In this document: one piece after another, positions 22,726-39,718 of the stretch
Numbering within the stretch: position 1 is the stretch's first letter
Layout of the letters: each line of letters opens with the position of its first letter
Assembly: GCA_900169235.1 (NCBI GenBank)
Contig: FWCC01000011.1
Span: 62,001-126,000, forward strand
DNA from: Zarea fungicola
Lineage: Eukaryota > Ascomycota > Sordariomycetes > Hypocreales > Cordycipitaceae
DNA length: 64,000 nt
Reading direction: 5' to 3'
The notes under the pieces: model-generated
The model's database searches: none
What the model was told of the DNA's origin: nothing
What the model saw: the letters and a program-made list of their open reading frames with translations, nothing else
Made by a program: the position numbers and the translations under genes

Positions 22726-25398
22726 TCAATACAGATCCAGCTCTCGTAATTCGGTTTCAAGAACCTTCTTGTCGCCCGAGACAGAAGCCACACCATAAAG
22801 AGTTGCCTGCCCCTCCTCTTCGCATTTACTCTCTGCCATGGCAAATCCGGTACAAGTAAAGCTGGCTACACCAAGACGCACCAGAGGCTGATCCGGTTTC
22901 CATTCTTTCGCTGCACACAAAAGCGCCGTGACTGGATGCTCCGAAGGCGTTGTCTGCGTGTCGGTACTCGGCTTCGTAGATCGCCAGTTTGTACCAGTCA
23001 AGAGCAATGCGGTGACCGCAAACTCGCCGTCAGGGATAACTGCTGGCGTGCTGGGGTTTGCATCAGCAGCAATATGTGATGAGCGCACACGCAGGATGAT
23101 GGTGTCACGTGTCGATTGATCAAATACATCGGCAGGCTCAGTGATCTGCCAGTCGTCTTGCTTCTTTGTGACCTTGATGCCGAAGCAAAATGTCCTGATG
23201 CGTAAAAAGGTGATGGGTTCCGCGCGACGCGAAATGGCAACTCCATCAATCTCCCACGAAACAAGCAGGCCATCTGCAAAACCAACGGACACTTCGGTGC
23301 GGGGGGGCGCACACAAGCCGTCGGCGACCGATGCCACCTCGTCGTTTGTCAGCGGGATGCGGAAAGAGTGGCCGCTGTGAGAAGAAGGCTGTTCAGTTCG
23401 TATACGCCAAGCAAGCCAGGTCCAAGAGGGAAAGGGGCTGCCCTTGTCAAGACAACAGGGGTCCGAGTCAGTATCAGCCTCCTGACTTGACGAGACTATT
23501 CTGCCAGACCACATCCAGCTAATGGCAACTGCCAGACGATCCGTTTGGCTGACAATCTTGTCATTCTTAAACGAGTCCGGGTCAAACAGAGGTAGTCCCA
23601 TAAAGGTGTCGACGCGAGCGGTTGACTTGGTGGTATATGCGCGAGACAAACCTCTGAAACCATCCAGCCTGTCTTGTGACCTGATGAGCTCACGCGTCAT
23701 ATATGTGCCAATCAAGCTCCGAATGTCCGTGCTTTCAACGCCATCTGGTGGAAAAATGCGGCCCTGTGTAAAGCTTGGAGCAAGCCTTAACGGTATACTG
23801 ATGCTCTCATGACAGTGCAGAGCGCCACATTGAAAGTAAGCCTGTGAGGGGGTAAGAACAAGCCGTCGTCGTGCTAGGAGGCCTTCCTGGAGCGTCCAGG
23901 CATTATGCGCCCACGTTGAGGCTGCAACCTCGACATCAGGCCTTAAGAGAGACGTGGTAAACAGACCACTCTCATTTTGAAGCGAAAGCTGGTCTTGGTC
24001 GCGATGTATGCTGACTCCTGGAATGCCATCAGCAACTCCATCGCCTGCAGCAACAATTATTGTTAGCGCAGAACGCGCAAAGACTTCGCCAAGCAAATCC
24101 AGCTGTTGCCTTCTCTCCATCTTATTTTCGCGCAAAGGAAGACAAAAATGATCAATCCATATGTAGCGGTACCCCAACGACAGCGTTAATGAAAGAGCGT
24201 CTTCAAACAGCGCTGGGAGATTTGTTGGTGACTCGCCGTGTTCGGGAAGTGGCTCCAATTTTGAGCTTCCAACTGTGTAGCTAAGTGTAACATATTCATG
24301 CTCCTGAGAACCCAAGTCCGCCACCGAAACAACTCTGCGGCTCTCAGCATCGACAAGCCGCAGCGGCGCCTTTCCATGTACGGCGGGCTTCGCGGCACAG
24401 CGCTCCTCCGCGTGGTGCTCTTTGCAATAGTCGATCCAGCATCGAGGCAAAGCGGGATCGAGAAGTGCAGTCACGGATCGGCCACGTAATAAATTGGATA
24501 TCTGCTGCTGTGTTGATGGCTGGCTGGATTGCGTTCCAGTTTCGCTGGTACCATCGTCTAGAGAAGATTCCAAGTATCCGTCGATGGAAGTTTCGCCCTC
24601 TGCCGCACGTAGGATGTAGCCTCGCGGAAGCGACTTGTTCTTTGTCGTCACCTCAAACAAAATGGATCTTCCAAGCTCATGCTTTTGACTGATGCCGAGC
24701 CGCTCGAACGCATGTCTGATGCGAAAGTATGGCGTAAAGGTGCTGGTGGCAGTGTCTTTTCGAGCCTCTGAATCGGATCCATTAGGTTGTTGGCCGGCAG
24801 TCGGTGTCCCTGGCATGCCAGCACCAGTTCCAGAGACATGACCAATCATGGCTTGAAAAAACGTACAATAAGGACAGTTGGACCTATCCTTGAGAGTATG
24901 CGCCAGAGGCACCCAGGGTCTGGCCTCGCCGGGCTTCCAATCAAACAGCCTCGGGAATCCAATGGCGGCGCAAGGTTCACAGATGAGTTGGGCGACATTG
25001 ATGACGGCAGCAGTGTCTCCGTTTACATGTACGGGGGCATCGGCGTCGGTGCCGTTTTTCGGTATCTCCAGTGCCGTTCCATGCTCCTTGCCGTTGACAG
25101 GATCCTTTCCCGCCGTTGCTGAGACGGCATGTCCATTCGCAGTCGCCGCTGCTTCCACCGCAGCTTCATGCCCATTTCCTTGCGATGATCCATTTGCCAC
25201 GTCCGTCGGCAATCCAATAACAATGCGACTGGCCCCTGTCCTGGTTCGCTTCCTTGTCGGGATACCCCTACGCGGAGTAAGCTGGTGGTGATCCCGCGCG
25301 CTCTCCAGCGCTGGCCCAGCCAATGTCGACTTGTTCTTGCCGGATCCATTTTCACGGCCCTGCAGCCGCCGGGGCAGGATCTTGGTGAATTTTTTCAT
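22726..25398 (-). CDS. HET-domain protein (heterokaryon incompatibility-like)
   Basis: Single-exon protein of 890 residues if translation starts at ATG 25398; the frame is open further upstream but has no other ATG. The first 130 residues are basic and low-complexity with NGH-type repeats. A cysteine pair CEPC (about residue 139) and CPYC (about 176) flank PRLFDWKPGEARPW, the pre-HET arrangement I know from this family. The HET domain (PF06985) spans about 365-520, with YVTLSYTVG, LGYRYIWIDHFCLP, the RRQQLDLLGEVFARSALTII segment and TWAHNAWTLQEGLLARRRLV. Known HET proteins trigger programmed cell death when incompatible or when paired with a partner. Many genomic copies have unknown triggers. 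No NLR, ankyrin or WD repeats are attached, and no partner gene was recognised nearby. Confidence 0.9.
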   Translation of the reverse strand: MKKFTKILPRRLQGRENGSGKNKSTLAGPALESARDHHQLTPRRGIPTRKRTRTGASRIVIGLPTDVANGSSQGNGHEAAVEAAATANGHAVSATAGKDPVNGKEHGTALEIPKNGTDADAPVHVNGDTAAVINVAQLICEPCAAIGFPRLFDWKPGEARPWVPLAHTLKDRSNCPYCTFFQAMIGHVSGTGAGMPGTPTAGQQPNGSDSEARKDTATSTFTPYFRIRHAFERLGISQKHELGRSILFEVTTKNKSLPRGYILRAAEGETSIDGYLESSLDDGTSETGTQSSQPSTQQQISNLLRGRSVTALLDPALPRCWIDYCKEHHAEERCAAKPAVHGKAPLRLVDAESRRVVSVADLGSQEHEYVTLSYTVGSSKLEPLPEHGESPTNLPALFEDALSLTLSLGYRYIWIDHFCLPLRENKMERRQQLDLLGEVFARSALTIIVAAGDGVADGIPGVSIHRDQDQLSLQNESGLFTTSLLRPDVEVAASTWAHNAWTLQEGLLARRRLVLTPSQAYFQCGALHCHESISIPLRLAPSFTQGRIFPPDGVESTDIRSLIGTYMTRELIRSQDRLDGFRGLSRAYTTKSTARVDTFMGLPLFDPDSFKNDKIVSQTDRLAVAISWMWSGRIVSSSQEADTDSDPCCLDKGSPFPSWTWLAWRIRTEQPSSHSGHSFRIPLTNDEVASVADGLCAPPRTEVSVGFADGLLVSWEIDGVAISRRAEPITFLRIRTFCFGIKVTKKQDDWQITEPADVFDQSTRDTIILRVRSSHIAADANPSTPAVIPDGEFAVTALLLTGTNWRSTKPSTDTQTTPSEHPVTALLCAAKEWKPDQPLVRLGVASFTCTGFAMAESKCEEEGQATLYGVASVSGDKKVLETELRELDLY

Positions 25399-26779
25399 AT
25401 ATTCTGGCGCAATGTCCAAAGGGGGGAGTAGGGGGTTTATTTCCGTTGGTGCTTCTCCCACGCCCCCTGTTCGATTTGCAGTCGTTGTAATACGCTCCTT
25501 TTTGCGCCACGCTATACTGGCTCACTGGCTCACCCTCTCTCTTTTTTCTCCTATTTTGTAAGATGGGGTTTGCTCCGTCGGCTCCGGAGTTTAGTCTGAA
25601 GCAACAGGGGTGGGGGAATGCCGAGCCCTCGTAATTCAAAATAGATTGTTTGATTTCATTCTCTTGCGTTACTGTTTAATTTCCGGGAGCACAGTTTTGT
25701 TTGACGGAGATAAAAAATAAAAAGGCCGCAAAGAGGCGTTGTTGGGTGTGAAAAGGTGCCGGAACTGTTTGTGGGTGAGTTGTCGACTAGTCTCGTTAGT
25801 AGGGCGACTGGAGGCTGAAGAGGCTGTTTTTTCCCACGGAGCAGCAGAAGGAGCTGTTCCAATAGTTGGACCAGCAGCTGAACGACGGGCAGCAGCACCG
25901 GCGCGCGTCTAACAAGGCTAGTGAGGCACCACGACCAGGGGGCTGCTTCAAGCTGGCTTTCCTTTCCAAGTCGTCGCAGTAGTGTAACCGGGAAAGACAA
26001 CCCCGTGCCGCTCGGTGCCGATTCTAGTCGCAACAAGTTAGACTCAGTCCAAGGAAACAACGCCGGGGGTAAGGTTGAGGATCGTATAGAAGGAGAGGGC
26101 AAGAAAAAGCAAGAATGGTCCGTCCTGTAGAATTAGAATGACGGGCGACCCGCTGAGCCTGGGACACCTTTTTATTAACTAGCTAGCAAAGAACCAAACC
26201 GTTGCCCTTCTCCACCCTTTTAACAACAACTGGACCACTGCCCGCGGATTCGGAGCGCTAGAGTAATAATACAAGTTCTGTTTATATAATTTCCTTGCGT
26301 TGATTCGTGGTGCGCGGTGTACGTCAGGTGCCTCCCCTATTCATATTCAGCTGCCTGCTTGCGCGCATATTACTTCTACTTTCGGCCGCAATTTCTAACA
26401 AAGGCTGCAAAAAATAGAACTTTATTGCCGTTACACAAGAGCCTAATACACTCCTGCCAAGTAAGCCAAGCTTAGGTTGCTTATGAGATTTCGCCCCTGA
26501 AAAGGGACTCTGGCCTTTTTGTTTGCACTAGGACCCGTGCCGTCCGACCGACTGTTCTGGGGTTACGGAGTAGTGAGACAAAATCTGTACATTTATATAT
26601 TCAAGCTTTTCACTGGAGCAACTATTGGAGGCAGACCTAACAACAAAACCTTAGGCGCAGTCCTCATGACTACACTGGACATGTACTAGGAGCATCCAGC
26701 CAAATTCGCCGACTTATCCACACTCATTCATACACGGACAGACAGAGAGACAGACACACACGCGTACAAGCTATGCAAT
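25399..26779. other. Intergenic, 1.4 kb
   Basis: Upstream region and possible leader of the HET gene, plus the 3' flank of the next gene, which lies on the same strand. A Leu-rich minus-strand frame at 25656-26102 is low-complexity and is not accepted as a gene. Confidence 0.5.
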
Positions 26780-28703
26780 TTATGCATATGCCAAGGTATT
26801 GTCACTTCGGAAGACTCCTGCAACACCAAGGCTGGCCTCACCTCCAGAGACACAGGGTCCCCTGACAAAAATCTGTTGAAAGAAACAATCAAGTTAGCCA
26901 TCCATAGTAGCAATCCGAGAAGAAAGAAAGAAAGGTTGCAAAAACTTACCTCGCCTTCTGCCTTTTCATCAGTCGTCTTATGACTACCCATATCCTTCAA
27001 CACGATTTCCACACTACTCGTTGGTGAACCGAAATGTCCCCTCTTACCATCCCCATCTCCCTCATTGCCGCCAACCTGGTAATCGTAAAACGCAGTCTGT
27101 GCAACTGCGCCCGCCACCTTGGCCGCTGCCATACCATACACGATCCGCGCACCCGTAAACACGCGCAGATCCGCTAGCACCTCCGGCGGCACTCCAGGCG
27201 TGGTGGTGCCCGGCCCCGCGCGCTCCGCCGTGTAAATCAGTCGGAGCTTGCCCGGCGTCGTCCCCAGCACCGGCCGCGCGCTTGCCGCACAGGCCGACAA
27301 GAGGTTCGACGTGGCCATGATGCCCTCGTTGATGAGCGTGCGCTTGGAAAGGAAATGCGTGAGCGTGCCCAGGGGCGAGGGGAGCTTGGCCATGGCGCGG
27401 CTGTGCGTCTGCAGGAGGCCCGCTGGGCTGGACACGAGGACCGTAGGCGCGATCCCTTGCGTGGCGATGGCAAGGTCGATGGCGCGACCGCCAGCGGCAG
27501 CGCTGAGGGCGACCGAGGCGTTGGAGTAGAGCGCGGCCAGGGTGAGGACGAGGGTGTTGATGCTGGTCAAGGGGTCGGCGGGGAGGAACAGGTCGGCGTT
27601 GGTGAGGCGTGCCTTTGTGGGGAGAGCGGCGAGCTGGCCCGCGATGCCAGCCACGAGGTTGCCCTGCGTGAAGCGCACCATATCCGCCTGCTGCTGCTGG
27701 CCCTTGGTGCCGGTCTGCCAGAACGTGACGACATCACCGACAGCAGCAGCGCTGCTGCCGTGGTCGGCGACCGCCTGCAGCTCCCGGCCGGCGTCGGCGG
27801 GCGCGTCGCGCACAATGTCCTGCCAGGTGGCCACGCTCACGCTGCCGCCGATGCCCTCGGGCACCTCGTTCCAGTCCATGTGCGCGCTGCCCTGGTCCAC
27901 GACCCAGATGAGCTGTCGGAGGCCAGAGTAGGCACCGACAACGGCGTCAAAGGGAAAGGAGCCCGTGGCGGTAATCACCGTGTCGACCGCAGAGCGGCGC
28001 AGCATTGCCACGAGCTCGTTCTCGGGGAGGTCAAAGGGGATGAGCACGGCGGTGAGGTTCTTGCTGAAGCTGCAGGCGAACAGGGCGGCGAGGAGCTCAA
28101 CCGAGTTGGGCAGGTAGATGGCGACTCTGATGCCACCTTGCTCGGTAATGTGCTGGCCGATGAGGTTGATTTGTCTTGTAAGGCCGTCTACACCAAAAAG
28201 ACGTGGCGCACAGCCGCAAAGTTAGTACACGTGCTTCTTCGTTGACTTGTTCACCATGACAATTGACTATAAAATGAAAAAAAAAAAAAAATCTTACCAA
28301 GATTGTGCTCTTCCACATTCTGCGATCCATGCACAGTCAAGAGCTTGCCCTTGGCGCCACCATCGCCACCAAGCACCACCTTGCGCCAAACGTCGCGGAG
28401 GTCGCCATCCCGGCCGCGCGACCACTTGGAAGCCCCGGCATCCTTGACATTCAGACCCGGGTTCAGGGGCATGCCATGCGGTGCCAGAGGCGACCGGTAC
28501 ACGGCGCTCTCGCCCTCGCTGCGCACCGTCGAGGGGACGGCCTGTCGGGCGAGCAGAATCGGGTGCACGTCTGGGTCGGTCGCGTACATGATGCGGTACC
28601 CGATAAAGGCCACCAGCACCGTCACCAGGCCCGTCGAGTAGCCGTTCCACTGGCCGAGGAGGCCGGTGAGGCCAGCGTCGAGAGATTCGAGGACGCTGCT
28701 CAT
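26780..28703 (-). CDS. Membrane-anchored AMP-binding (acyl-CoA synthetase-like) protein, probably non-catalytic
   Basis: Protein of 578 residues with the fold of acyl/aryl-CoA synthetases. Exons read downwards: 28703-28298, 28187-26950 and 26872-26780 (introns 110 and 77 bp; the first begins with a long T tract). Residues 22-40 (YSTGLVTVLVAFIGYRIMY) form a membrane helix, followed by DPDVHPILLARQA, as in ER or peroxisomal synthetase relatives. The enzyme part is recognisable (GGIRVAIYLPNSVELLAAL, LTAVLIPFDLPENELVAMLR), but the phosphate-binding loop that should read like TSGTTGxPK is FWQTGTKGQQQQADMVRF near residue 290, the YGxTE motif is replaced by VYGMAAAKVAGA, and the protein ends at GEIFVRGPCVSGGEASLG...DNTLAYA without the mobile C-terminal subdomain holding the catalytic lysine. 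Exon 3 restores the GEIFVRGP match, so the shortness is not a modelling error. Confidence 0.85.
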
Positions 28704-30178
28704 CTTGTTTGTCGTGCCTTTTGTTCCTCGTTTGTTCGCTTCGGACGATTTCTGCGACCGAGGTGCTACTACTATATCTGTCCTTGCGGGGTTACGGGAG
28801 GCTTGATGGTTTGAAGGCGTCCCTCTGCTCAACGTAGTTTCCCAAAATAGCGGGTGTGTGGATAGGATGTACTGTGCCCGGCTGAGAGACGTTTCTCAAG
28901 GTTTCTAGTTGATGCAAGTGCAAAAACGCAAGACAGCGTCGAGACACGAAGAGAGGCGCACAGCTTACTTACTAGCTGGTTGGGGAAGGCCCGAAGCTAC
29001 GGGAGAGGCGGGGACGGGTCGATGGTGGGCTTTCACTTGCCGAGACGCCGTCGGAGATTCTACGGATCAACTCACTCGATGATGGACCTTTAACATTCAC
29101 ACTCATTCATTCACCTTCATTCACCTTCATTCAATCACCATGTAAAAGTACAAAACATTCAAATTTTTTTAACCCTGGACTGCCCAGTCCACTCTGGTTG
29201 TCTGTCTATTCACGGGGGCATAGCCCATGTACAAAGTCTCATTCGCGGCCCGTCTATAAAAGAGGCCACAGCAACTCGGCAATATTCATGCCATTCCTCC
29301 TTCACTTCCTGGCCAAGTGAATACCCCATTATGCCCCATGTATCAAAGAGCAAAAAACATATATTATCATGCCATCTCAACCGAAATCCATTGAACTTTT
29401 GGTAGTGTCGAGATGCACTCTTCATGCTCTTCGATTCCAAACACAGAAAACCAATATGTCGACCGCCCAGTCTAATGCTCATCGCTCTAAAAAAAACCAA
29501 TGAAGAAATCCTTTTTCCACAGGCAACCCTTCTTGTGCCGTGGTCGAGCGTCAAGCACAATGTGACCGGAAAACCGAGTAATCCACTTTTGTCTATAAAA
29601 ATGCACGACGAGAAACATGACCTCTCGTATGAAAAGGAGGAAAAAAACACACATATTTCCTCGGGGGGTATTTCCCAATATAGAAAGCAGCAAAAAGCAA
29701 ATCGCAGTGCCGTAAATATAAATCCAGTCTGTCTTGCTGGATTCTGTCGCACCACGCTCTGCCGGCGTCCTTTTCAAATTCCTCACGTCTCCGTCTATGG
29801 GTATCAAGCGAGGAGGAAGTTGAAATCAAACAAATGCAATCTATCACATGCGTGTCGTGAAATGCCCCGGAACCGAACCGTAGCGCCATTAAGAGTGAAA
29901 AGCAGCCACTCTGATTGCGCAGGTCATGATGCCGCCGTGTCGCCAAAAATATCAAATGCAATAGCGTCCAAAGGGTCGTCAAAACAAAACAGTTTGCGGC
30001 CAAAGTCGACAAACAAAGAATAAAGAAAAGAAAAAAAATCACTGTAAAGTCACTTCGCAGTAGTTGAGCGACCAAGCAACAGGCAACACCGTCTAGTCGA
30101 CTTGTCTAGACGGTTGCCGCGGCCGTGTCTACCAGCATTGTTGATCCGGTAGTACACAAGGGCCGTCATACCCTGTAT
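28704..30178. other. Intergenic, 1.5 kb
   Basis: Promoter side of the AMP-binding gene, with short TTCAC/CATTCA tandem motifs near 29095-29140, and the 3' flank of the Ded1 gene. No gene recognised. Confidence 0.5.
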
Positions 30179-35897
<5,719 letters not shown>

Positions 35898-36611
35898 ATG
35901 CTGTGCTCCAACAGAGCAGAGGGCTTTGTATGTTCTCACCGCCATGAATAAGCATACGGCAAATACTATCAAAATATTGTCATGCTAACGTCAAATCCCT
36001 AGAGCACCCACTCTGTGCTATCGTCTCCCATCCCGTCATCATGCTTTGTTGATGTCATTCTAGTCCCCCTGCCTGTCTGGATCGCCCTCGCAGCTCTTGT
36101 CATACTGCTCCTCATCCCCAGCCGTCGTCGCTTTGCCGAGCACCGGCGCTGGACGCCCGATGGGACATCTAAGGGCCTTCTCCCGCAACGGCCGTCCTCC
36201 TGGCTCTACCGCGTCCTCGCAGCCATTTACTACATTCTCATTGTCTGCAACATATTGATGCACACGCTTGAGATTGTGCGGCTAGCGCTCATACACTTTG
36301 GCATCGGGCTGCTGCCGTTTGCCTACGTTGGGCTGATTGCCGGCGTGATGTTGCACTGGTCCAGAGGCGCTTCGGGACGCGTCTCTGCATGGCTAGCCGT
36401 CAACATGGTGATTTGGCTGGGCGGCATGACCATGGCCATTGTAAAGGTGGTTGGCCTGCACAAGGAGGGGGACCCGCGCAAGGGCTCCAAGTATCCCATG
36501 AGTGACCAGATTCTCGACGTGGCCGTCATTGCGGGCGTGTATGCCGTCGTCGCCGTTCTGGAAGCCGTGATGGGGTTATGGAGGAGACGGATTACCAGGC
36601 TGAGTGAATAG
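35898..36611 (+). CDS. Five-helix integral membrane protein, unknown function
   Basis: The long frame from 36003 has no usable ATG upstream of its first membrane helix. A mini-exon solves this: ATG at 35898 through 35927 (ten codons, MLCSNRAEGF), a 75-bp intron with GTATGT donor, GCTAAC branch point and CCCTAG acceptor, then exon 36003-36611. The product is 212 residues. Five hydrophobic helices are visible: VILVPLPVWIALAALVILLL, VLAAIYYILIVCNILMHTL, LIHFGIGLLPFAYVGLIAGV, WLAVNMVIWLGGMTMAIVKV and ILDVAVIAGVYAVVAVLEAV. A short cytoplasmic-looking tail (WRRRITRLSE) ends it. The start PIPSSCFVDVILVPLPVWI looks like a conserved fungal family I remember only as hypothetical. It lies tail-to-tail with the OPT transporter, with 277 bp between stops. 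Confidence 0.75.
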
Positions 36612-36888
36612 ACCCGAAGAGAATCAGGATGTGTGTGTAGAAGAAATCGTTAATTATTAATGACGGGCGTACATGGAACACTATTTAATCGATAATAAAA
36701 CGCCCTGCTTGAAAACTTGCTTTCCTTACAAACTACTTTCCTGACGGCCGCTCTCCACCACGTTCTTACCGAGCCAGCAAAATGAAGAAGAAGAAAAAGC
36801 CCCGCAAGCACCCCCTCTCTGCACTCTACATACAGCTTACATCTGCCAAGCTGGTCCGCCAAGTTCCCAATCTCTTGGTAGAGTCCGA

Positions 36889-39718
36889 CTATGGTTGATG
36901 TCCTGGCGCTGGCCCAAAGTAGCCCACGTCTGGAAGCGGAAGCAGCCCGCCATTCTGGTTATAACTCACAAAGTCAATACCAGCAGTGGAAATCGTGTTC
37001 CCCCACCACTTGAGTTGAATCTTGTTCCAATTGAGAGCAAAAGTCATTACAATTGCGGCCACTGCCACGCCAATATCGAAACCTGCTTCAATAAGATAGT
37101 TATACTTTTGCCACCACGCAGTATAACGGCTACGGGACACCAATTAGCAGTGTATCGGAAAAGAAAAAGAGTAAAGGACTAAAGATATCATACCGCTTAA
37201 CGTAAATCATGAAGGCAATGGAGACGTATAGGCCGCCAGTCTTGTACGATAGATTGTAACCGCCAGTCCAAGTGTTGGCTATGAGGACTCAGTCAAAAAA
37301 AAAAAAAACGCCCGAGCACAGTAAAGAAGTAAAGAGGATAGGAATATATAACTTACTCGCTCCATTCCAGAAAGCGGCTGGATTAAAGTACTTGAGCTTG
37401 GCAAGCACATGAAAGACAGGCGTGAGCCACGACCGCTCTCTCGCCTCTCCAGGCGGCACCAGCGCATCGCGCACCTTGTGCCCATACTTTTGCGCCAGCG
37501 CGACAAACAAACCCGCGGCCGCCCCAAACAGGAAGCAGTACGGCAGAATCGGATACACGTCAAACGTGCGCCTGTCGCCCATGACGCCGTACAGCTCCGT
37601 CTGCGAGTACACCGCGTGCGCCCCCTCGCACACGAAGTGGTCCGGCTGCGACCACTCGCACATGCCCTTGAAGTTGTCAATCATCCAGTTGGTCATGCCC
37701 ACAAAGACAAAGCAGTTGATGATGACGGCCGAGACCTGGCCAAAGAAGATGCCCCGCGGTGACACCTTGGAGTAGTGCGCCATCTTTTGGTTGGAGATGT
37801 ACGCCTCGGCCTGGGCGTCCATGTTGTAGCCGAAATTCATCATCATCATCATGGCCACGGGGTTGCCCGGGAACCACCAGCCCGCGAGGAGCTGGAAAAA
37901 CACATTCATCGCAAACGACACGTTGGCCATGGAGTTGAGAATGGCCATGGGGATGAGGAAGCAGATGCAGATGGCGACGGTGGCAAAGAGCGTCCACACG
38001 GGGACGTGGATTGGGTACGCCTGGAAGCCGACGATGCCAAACACGAGCGCGATGACGAGAATGGCCAGGTACCACCAGTCGGGCACCTCCCTGTAGAGGC
38101 TCATCATGCGCGAGTGCGCGTCGTTGAAGCCCGTCCCGCGCGCCGCCGCCGCCCCGCGGTTCCGGATCGAGTCCACGACGGTCCGGTAGGCCTGCTTGAT
38201 CATGGCCCACTGCGTGATGCCGACGTAGAGGAGGCACATGGGGTACCAGGCGAACCAGGCGCCCTGGCCCCAGATGTTGGCCGCGCCGTAGTAGCCGAAG
38301 CCGTACTCCTGGTACTTGGCCTCGTCAATGTGGCTGTCGGTGATCACCATGGTCACGTTGTACGGCTTGGCCTGGTTCGTGAAGGCGTCGTTGCTGTTGA
38401 TTGGTATGTAGGCGCTGTAGTACATGTTGGAGTAGTACATGGCAATGATGATGAGGCCTGAGAGGACGCTGCCCATGTACTGCTGGATGGTGCTAAACGC
38501 CGGCGTCACGAGACGGCCCGTCATGGAGACGTTCCAGTCAAACGTTGCAATCGGGTTGAAGCCCATGCCGCCGTAAAAGCCCGTAATCGTGGCCAGGTTG
38601 AAGTTTTGCGGCGCGATCCACGTCATCCAGTTGAACGCGTGCAGCGCGGTGAAGAGGTAGTTGGGGATCCAAAAGTAGACAAACATGATGGCAAAGCAGG
38701 CAAAGAAGAAGCGGTACCGAGAGATGGTCCAGCCGTTGATGGATTCCTTGGCTTGGTCGAGGAGCAGAGCGCGATTCAGGGCGAGCGTGGGCAAGACGCC
38801 TGGCCAGATGCTCTTGATGTTGTAGACGACAACGCGGCGGAGGACGCCTGCGTAGCCGAGGCCGAGAAGCTGCGTAGACAGGGCGAGAAGCATCTCAAAG
38901 CCAAAAGTGACCCAGGGGAAACCAAAAAAGGCGGGCATCTTCAGCACGAGATACGTATTCATGATGTAGCCAGGTCCATTGGCAATGTTGACGATGATGG
39001 TGGCCAGCATCTGCTCCTTGTACGACCAGCGGCCAGGATTTAGCGAATGTCGCGTGCCGCGGACGGTAATGCCCCAGTCTGGGAGTATCTTTTCCAGGAA
39101 GCGACCGCATGGGTAAATGAGCAGCTGGATCAAGGTCGTTCCCAGACTGATACCGGGCTGGCGCGGCGTGAAAAAGGTGTTGACGACGGTTGAGATGCAC
39201 ATCCACGCGAGGCCCAGAAAGTAGGCGCGGATAGTCAACGACGGCGCGTCTGGGTTGTCATACGGATCCGTGACTGCGCGTACTTCGGCATAAGGCGAGT
39301 GGAAGTGGATGAGGGCCGCATTGGTGCGAACAGTCCACACGTACGTCTCTGGATCGAGGTCGGCTGCCTTGGGTCCTGCGAGCAGACGCTTGATGAGGTC
39401 GAGCGTGTGGCCGGGGAAATTGGGATCATTGTAATGGTCGTCGACAGTGTGGCGCAGAATCTCCATGGCATCCTCGTGAGAGAGTGTGGCCATGCGCTCG
39501 ATGATGTACTCGATATCCGGCTCAAACTGACCCGAGTCATTCTCCTGCCGGCCAAAGGAAGCTTGGATGGCACTGCCGACGAGACTGTGCATTTCTGGGG
39601 TGAGACGGGCAGCATTTATGGTTTCAGTTCCGTCTGGGTGCTTTTCTGTGATGTTCTCTATACCCAGGTCATCGGGAACCTCCTCCACATACGCCGGCTT
39701 GGGCTTGGGGGCGCTCAT
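36889..39718 (-). CDS. OPT-family oligopeptide transporter
   Basis: Proton-coupled transporter for small peptides or related substrates, in the plasma membrane or vacuole, with 895 residues. Exons read downwards: 39718-37357, 37278-37194 and 37129-36889 (introns 78 and 64 bp). A cytosolic N-terminus of about 170 residues ends in the family hallmark HSPYAEVRAVTDPYDNP. Membrane helices follow, starting at LTIRAYFLGLAWMCISTVVN and FFTPRQPGISLGTTLIQLLI. Further OPT marks are FNPIATFDWN, PVWTLFATVAICICFLIPMA and ELYGVMGDRR. The two small C-terminal exons complete the last helices (TWTGGYNLSYKTGGLYVSIA, YLIEAGFDIGVAVAAIVMTF) and the usual WWGNTI ending. I start at MSAPKPKP because its ATG is at 39718, although the frame is open a little further. 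Substrate is not predictable. Confidence 0.94.

Noticed and set aside
25399..25461. Upstream GTG start of the HET protein
   Set aside because: Eukaryotic genes start at ATG as a rule; the first ATG in the frame is at 25398. A 5' exon remains possible.
25656..26102. 148-codon minus-strand frame upstream of the HET gene
   Set aside because: Leu-rich low-complexity with no family resemblance; more likely the leader region of the HET gene.
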